Program-made: the position numbers and the translations under genes
Notes under the pieces: generated by a model
The model's input: the letters and a program-made list of their open reading frames with translations, nothing else
Databases searched by the model: none
Told to the model about the DNA's origin: nothing
In this document: one piece after another, positions 8,870 to 12,371 of the stretch
Position numbering within the stretch: the stretch's first letter is position 1
How the letters are laid out: each line of letters opens with the position of its first letter
Assembly (NCBI GenBank): GCA_041581405.1
Contig: JBFIDI010000126.1
Coordinates: 1-12,371, forward strand
Source of the DNA: CAISIP01 sp041581405
Lineage (GTDB): Bacteria; Pseudomonadota; Gammaproteobacteria; Burkholderiales; Burkholderiaceae_C
Direction of reading: 5' to 3'
Length of the DNA stretch: 12,371 nt

Positions 8870-8892
8870 AAGAGTGCGCGGCCCGGCCAGGC

Positions 8893-9315
8893 TCAGCGCA
8901 TCTGGCGGTTCATCAGGTTTTCCTGCTGGATCTGCAGGCTTTGCGCCTTGAAGGTCTCGTCGAACTTGTAGAGTTCCTTGCACAGGTAACTGTCGTACGC
9001 GGGCTTGCCGACCGCCGCGAGACACAGGTCGCGCAAAGAGGCAGCTGCCGGCGGCGTCGACATCACGGCCCGCAATTCCGGCGGCATCTTGGCCAGTTGC
9101 GCCGCCTGTATCGCCTGCTGGCAGATCTCGAGGTTGCGCTGCTTGTATGCGACGTCCTCGCACCGCTTGAGCAGAGGGTCGAGCTCGGCGACCTTGCCCA
9201 GCAGGGACTGGATCGCGGGCAGGGCCAGCAGATCCTCGATGATGCCCGCCTGGGCGGACGGCTGCGCCGTCAGCATCACGGCCGCCAGGACCATCGTCAT
9301 GCGCATCTTGTTCAT
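8893..9315 (-). CDS. Small exported protein of unknown function with four cysteines
   Basis: I do not recognise a family for this 140-residue protein. A signal peptide is clear: basic start MNKMRM, hydrophobic core VLAAVML, and a likely cut after QPSAQA (residue 23). The mature part is helical-looking and has exactly four cysteines, at 52, 65, 98 and 112 (CX12C and CX13C), which suggests a small periplasmic protein with two disulfides. The C-terminus is Gln/Asn/Met-rich. ATG at 9315 overlaps the leuD stop (ATGA) and has AAGGAG 5 bases upstream, the best ribosome-binding site in the cluster, so it is surely translated. It lies between leuD and leuB on the same strand. Its location gives no functional clue beyond co-expression; it has no similarity I can see to leucine enzymes. 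Confidence 0.8.
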   Translation of the reverse strand: MNKMRMTMVLAAVMLTAQPSAQAGIIEDLLALPAIQSLLGKVAELDPLLKRCEDVAYKQRNLEICQQAIQAAQLAKMPPELRAVMSTPPAAASLRDLCLAAVGKPAYDSYLCKELYKFDETFKAQSLQIQQENLMNRQMR

Positions 9316-9974
9316 GCCGTCTCCTTGTTGAGCATCGCATTGGCCAGCCAGGGTTTCTCCGCCAGCCGGCGCGATTCGAACGCCTTGATCTTGTCGGCGT
9401 GACGCAGCGTCAGGCCGATGTCGTCCAGCCCGTTGAGCAGGCAATACCGCCGGAACGGCTGCACGTCGAAGTCGATTTCCTCGCCCTGCGGCTTGACGAC
9501 CTTCTGGCGGTCGAGATCGATCGTCAGCGAATAACCGGGATGGGCCGCGACCTCGTCGAACAGCTGCGCGATCTGCGATTCCGGCAGCACGATGGGCAGC
9601 AGGCCGTTCTTGAAGCTGTTGTTGAAGAAGATGTCGGCAAAACTGGGCGCCAGGATGGCCCGGAAGCCGTACTGGTCCAGTGCCCACGGCGCATGTTCGC
9701 GCGACGAGCCGCAGCCGAAGTTCTTGCGTGCCAGCAGGATGGACGCACCGGCATACCGCGGCTGGTTCAGCACGAAGTCGGGATTGGGCTTGCGGCTGGT
9801 CGGGTCCTGGCCGGGGTAGCCCGCGTCGAGGTAGCGCCAGGCGTCGAACAGGTTGACGCCGAAACCGGTCTTGCGGATCGACTTGAGGAATTGCTTGGGA
9901 ATGATGGCGTCGGTGTCGACGTTCTCGCGGTCCATCGGAGCGACCAGTCCCTGGTGCACGGTGAATTTCTGCAT
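9312..9974 (-). CDS. leuD: 3-isopropylmalate dehydratase small subunit
   Basis: LeuD is the small subunit that, with the iron-sulfur LeuC, isomerises 2-isopropylmalate to 3-isopropylmalate. The 220-residue product shows the bacterial LeuD layout: N-terminal VHQGLVAPMDRENVDTDAI, KNFGCGSSREHAPWAL at 84-99 (the swivel-domain substrate loop), GFRAILAPSFADIFFNNSFKNGLLPI, and a C-terminal RRYCLLNGLDDIGLTL. Length is normal for the proteobacterial form (about 200-220). The ATG at 9974 starts 2 bases before the stop of the upstream lipoprotein gene ends its spacing; only a weak AAAGAA precedes it, so translation may depend on that upstream gene. Its stop overlaps the next gene's start. Confidence 0.97.
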   Translation of the reverse strand: MQKFTVHQGLVAPMDRENVDTDAIIPKQFLKSIRKTGFGVNLFDAWRYLDAGYPGQDPTSRKPNPDFVLNQPRYAGASILLARKNFGCGSSREHAPWALDQYGFRAILAPSFADIFFNNSFKNGLLPIVLPESQIAQLFDEVAAHPGYSLTIDLDRQKVVKPQGEEIDFDVQPFRRYCLLNGLDDIGLTLRHADKIKAFESRRLAEKPWLANAMLNKETA

Positions 9975-9976
9975 GG

Positions 9977-10111
9977 CTATTTCTTTGCTGCGTCTTCGAT
10001 CTTCTGGCCTGCGCGTTGCAGGTCCTTGCCCATTCCCTTGACGGTGTTGCATCCGGCGCCCGCCAGCGCGAACGCCAGTACCAGCAACACGGAGCACAGG
10101 CGCGGGTACAT
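9977..10111 (-). CDS. Entericidin-like small lipoprotein
   Basis: This 44-residue protein has a lipoprotein signal peptide (residues 1-20, ending ALAGAG) and the lipidated Cys21. The mature part CNTVKGMGKDLQRAGQKIEDAAKK follows the entericidin A/B pattern: Cys-Asn-Thr, Gly-x-Gly-x-Asp, Gly-x-x-Ile, then Ala/Lys-rich. The -3 position of the lipobox is Gly instead of the usual Leu, a slight weakness. In E. coli, entericidins form an envelope antidote/toxin pair linked to stationary phase. Only one copy is present here, so a toxin role should not be assumed. ATG at 10111 is 13 bases after the leuC stop with GGTGA 5 bases upstream; the stop is 2 bases before leuD. I recall such a gene between leuC and leuD in other Burkholderiales, so this position appears conserved. 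Confidence 0.85.
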   Translation of the reverse strand: MYPRLCSVLLVLAFALAGAGCNTVKGMGKDLQRAGQKIEDAAKK

Positions 10112-10124
10112 CGTGGTCACCGGT

Positions 10125-11546
10125 TCAGACGAATCGACGCACGTCGACAAAGTGCCCCTGCACCGCCGCCGCGGCCGCCATGGCCGGGCTGACCAGGTGG
10201 GTGCGACCGCCGGCGCCTTGCCGGCCTTCGAAATTGCGGTTGCTGGTCGACGCGCACCGCTCACCGGGTTCGAGCCGGTCCGCGTTCATGGCCAGGCACA
10301 TCGAGCAACCCGGTTCGCGCCACTCGAACCCCGCGGCCTTGAATATCTCGTGCAAGCCCTCGCGTTCGGCCTGCTGCTTGACCAGGCCCGAGCCGGGCAC
10401 GACCATGGCAAGCTTGACGTTCTTGGCCACCTTCTGGCCCATCTTCTTGACGACGGCGGCCGCCTCGCGCATGTCTTCGATACGGCTGTTGGTGCACGAG
10501 CCGATGAAGACCTTGTCGACGTGGATGTCGCTCAGCGCCTTGCCGGGCTCCAGTCCCATGTAGGTCAAGGCGCGTTCGATCGCACCGCGCTTGTTGGCAT
10601 CCTTCTCCTTGTCCGGATCCGGAACCCGGGCATCCACGCCCAGCACCATTTCGGGGGAAGTGCCCCAGGTGACCTGCGGAACGATCGTGCTGGCGTCGAG
10701 TTCGACCACGGCGTCGAACGTCGCATCGGGATCCGAGTGCAGCGTGCGCCAGTAGTTCACGGCCTGGTCCCATTCGACGCCGGTCGGCGCGAGCGGTCGC
10801 CCCTTGACGTAGTCGATGGTCTTCTGGTCGACCGCCACCAGGCCTGCGCGCGCACCCGCCTCGATCGCCATGTTGCACACGGTCATGCGGCCTTCCATGC
10901 TCAAGGCGCGGATCGCCGCGCCGGCGAACTCGATGGTGTAGCCGGTACCGCCGGCCGTGCCGATGCGGCCGATGATGGACAACACGATGTCCTTGGCCAC
11001 GCAGCCTGCCGGCAGCGTGCCTTCGACCCGCACCAGCATGTTCTTCGCCTTCTTGGCCAGCAGCGTCTGGGTCGCCATCACGTGCTCGACCTCGCTGGTG
11101 CCGATGCCATGCGCGAGCGCGCCGAAGGCGCCGTGGGTGGAGGTGTGCGAATCGCCGCACACGACGGTCATGCCGGGCAGGGTGGCGCCGTTTTCAGGCC
11201 CGATCACGTGCACGATGCCCTGGCGTTTGGACTGGAACGGGAAATACGCGGCGGCGCCGTATTGCTTGATGTTGGCGTCCAGCGTCGTGATCTGTTCGCG
11301 ACTGACCGGGTCGGTGATGCCGTCGTAACCGAGTTCCCAGCCGGTGGTGGGCGTGTTGTGGTCCGCGGTGGCGACGATGGAGCTGACGCGCCACACCTTG
11401 CGCCCGGTCTCGCGCAGGCCTTCGAACGCCTGCGGACTGGTCACTTCATGCACGAGATGCCGATCGATGTAGAGAACGGCGGTTCCGTCCTCCTCGGTAT
11501 GGACGACGTGGTCGTCCCAGATCTTGTCGTAGAGCGTGCGTGTCAT
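10125..11546 (-). CDS. leuC: 3-isopropylmalate dehydratase large subunit
   Basis: LeuC is the aconitase-family, [4Fe-4S]-containing large subunit that works with LeuD in the second step of leucine synthesis. The 473-residue length is typical of the bacterial form. Motifs seen: LYIDRHLVHEVTSPQAFEGL near the N-terminus, TVVCGDSHTSTHGAFGALAHGIGTSEVEHV, and the cluster ligands in SCTNSR (about residue 349) and GCSMC (about 410-415). SNRNFEGRQG and THLVSPAMAAAAA follow at the end. ATG at 11546 has GGAAG 8 bases upstream. It is the first gene of the leucine cluster and lies 108 bases after gltA. A TAGAAT (11571-11576) is a possible -10 box but lacks a good -35 partner. No leucine-rich leader peptide is present. 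Confidence 0.97.
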   Translation of the reverse strand: MTRTLYDKIWDDHVVHTEEDGTAVLYIDRHLVHEVTSPQAFEGLRETGRKVWRVSSIVATADHNTPTTGWELGYDGITDPVSREQITTLDANIKQYGAAAYFPFQSKRQGIVHVIGPENGATLPGMTVVCGDSHTSTHGAFGALAHGIGTSEVEHVMATQTLLAKKAKNMLVRVEGTLPAGCVAKDIVLSIIGRIGTAGGTGYTIEFAGAAIRALSMEGRMTVCNMAIEAGARAGLVAVDQKTIDYVKGRPLAPTGVEWDQAVNYWRTLHSDPDATFDAVVELDASTIVPQVTWGTSPEMVLGVDARVPDPDKEKDANKRGAIERALTYMGLEPGKALSDIHVDKVFIGSCTNSRIEDMREAAAVVKKMGQKVAKNVKLAMVVPGSGLVKQQAEREGLHEIFKAAGFEWREPGCSMCLAMNADRLEPGERCASTSNRNFEGRQGAGGRTHLVSPAMAAAAAVQGHFVDVRRFV

Positions 11547-11586
11547 GGTTTCAACTTCCGATCAACTCGGATTCTAGGACGGACAA

Positions 11587-11621
11587 GCCGCGAGCGCCGG
11601 AAAACTCCCTTCGCTCGCGGC
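11587..11621 (-). terminator. Strong hairpin between gltA and leuC (possible terminator or leader structure)
   Basis: A perfect 10-bp inverted repeat, GCCGCGAGCG with CGCTCGCGGC (11587-11596 and 11612-11621), encloses a 15-base loop. A second, smaller G+C hairpin (11633-11638 with 11643-11648) lies between it and the gltA stop. Read in the gltA direction, the large stem is followed by TTGTCC and then TAGAAT, so there is no real T run. It may end or stabilise the gltA transcript, or sit in the leuC leader if transcription runs through. A classical intrinsic terminator is not supported. Confidence 0.45.
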
Positions 11622-11654
11622 CATGCAGTGCAGGCGGCCGGGGCCGCCCGGGGA

Positions 11655-12371
11655 TCAGCGCTTGTCGATGGCGACCACGTCGCGCTGGGCAGCACCGGTG
11701 AACAACTGGCGGGGCCGGCCGATCTTGTAGTCCGGGTCGCCGATCATCTCGTCGAGCTGGGCGATCCAGCCCACGGTGCGAGCCAGTGCGAAGATCGCGG
11801 TGAACATCGAGGTCGGGATGCCGATCGCGCGCTGCACGATGCCCGAGTAGAAGTCGACGTTCGGATACAGCTTGCGTTGCACGAAGTAGTCGTCCTCGAG
11901 CGCGATCTTCTCGAGCGCCATGGCCAGCTTGAACAACGGGTCGTTTTCCAGCCCCAGCGCGTGCAGCACTTCCTTGCAGGATTCCTGCATGAGCTTGGCG
12001 CGCGGGTCGTAGTTCTTGTAGACACGGTGCCCGAAACCCATCAGTTTGATGCCGGAGTTCTTGTCCTTGACCTGGGTGATGAAGTCGCCGATCTTCTCCA
12101 CGCCACCCATGGTCTGGATTTCTTCGAGCATCTTCAGGCAGGCTTCGTTGGCGCCGCCGTGCGCGGGGCCCCACAGGCAGGCCACGCCCGCGGCAATCGC
12201 GGCAAACGGGTTGGTGCCGGAGCTGCCGCACAGCCGCACGGTCGACGTGGAGGCGTTTTGCTCGTGGTCGGCGTGCAGGATGAAGATGCGGTCGAGGGCT
12301 TTTTCGATCACCGGGTTGACGACATAGTCCTCGCACGGATTGGCAAACATCATGTGCAACAGGTTGCCGGC
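11655..12371 (-). CDS. gltA: Citrate synthase, C-terminal part (cut by window edge)
   Basis: GltA condenses oxaloacetate with acetyl-CoA to citrate, the entry step of the TCA cycle. The window holds the last 238 codons, in frame right to the edge; the full protein would be about 430 residues. Catalytic-region motifs are visible: HADHEQNASTST, LWGPAHGGANEA with the active-site His, MGFGHRVYKNYDPRA with the second catalytic His, and VDFYSGIVQRAIGIP with the catalytic Asp. The C-terminus is IGRPRQLFTGA followed by QRDVVAIDKR. This is the Gram-negative type II form, judged by motif style. In Burkholderiales gltA usually ends the sdhCDAB cluster, which would lie to the right of the window. Two hairpins follow its stop, before leuC. 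Confidence 0.97.
   Translation of the reverse strand, partial: AGNLLHMMFANPCEDYVVNPVIEKALDRIFILHADHEQNASTSTVRLCGSSGTNPFAAIAAGVACLWGPAHGGANEACLKMLEEIQTMGGVEKIGDFITQVKDKNSGIKLMGFGHRVYKNYDPRAKLMQESCKEVLHALGLENDPLFKLAMALEKIALEDDYFVQRKLYPNVDFYSGIVQRAIGIPTSMFTAIFALARTVGWIAQLDEMIGDPDYKIGRPRQLFTGAAQRDVVAIDKR

Noticed and set aside
11574..11624. Short minus-strand frame (16 codons) before leuC as a leucine attenuation leader peptide
   Set aside because: It has no ribosome-binding site, only one leucine, and no alternative stem followed by a T run.

Overview
The window is a high-GC bacterial chromosome segment. Almost all of it (about 387 to 12371) is one continuous minus-strand block of housekeeping genes from a betaproteobacterium. 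Transcribed from right to left, the order is gltA – leuC – entericidin-like lipoprotein – leuD – small exported protein – leuB – asd – fimV – truA – trpF – trpB – trpA. This order, and the sequence of TrpB (including its YCRPSC-type tail), point to Burkholderiales, most likely Comamonadaceae-like. The family-level call rests on memory of the proteins, not on a search.

Region by region: 11655-12371 is the C-terminal half of citrate synthase. 7766-11546 is a leucine cluster (leuC, leuD, leuB) with two small envelope-protein genes between the enzymes. 6416-7555 is asd (aspartate-semialdehyde dehydrogenase). 6178-6415 is the main control region: a hairpin behind asd, then a good sigma70-type promoter and a structured leader in front of fimV. 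387-6177 reads as one unit, fimV-truA-trpF-trpB-trpA, in which the last four genes overlap by 4 to 23 bases. Metabolically the block covers entry to the TCA cycle, leucine synthesis from isopropylmalate, the aspartate-family branch point, and the last three steps of tryptophan synthesis. FimV (pole and pilus scaffold) and TruA (tRNA pseudouridine synthase) are carried along.

The left end does not belong to this layout. Bases 1 to about 400 hold, on the plus strand, the end of a second trpB and the first ~75 codons of a second trpA. These differ clearly in sequence and base composition (about 73% G+C by hand count, against about 66% in the adjacent trpA piece). The two trpA pieces meet tail to tail near 387-402, so neither is complete. 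This is either an assembly or amplification chimera or a real inversion between two trpBA copies, and it is the observation most worth checking.

I found no CRISPR array, transposase, tRNA, rRNA, phage gene or defence system. No gap between genes exceeds 240 bases. Apart from the left-end junction, the region is conventional. Its modest curiosities are two small envelope genes in the leucine cluster, a leuB start without a ribosome-binding site opposite a G-rich tract, and a TTG-started fimV behind a leader hairpin.
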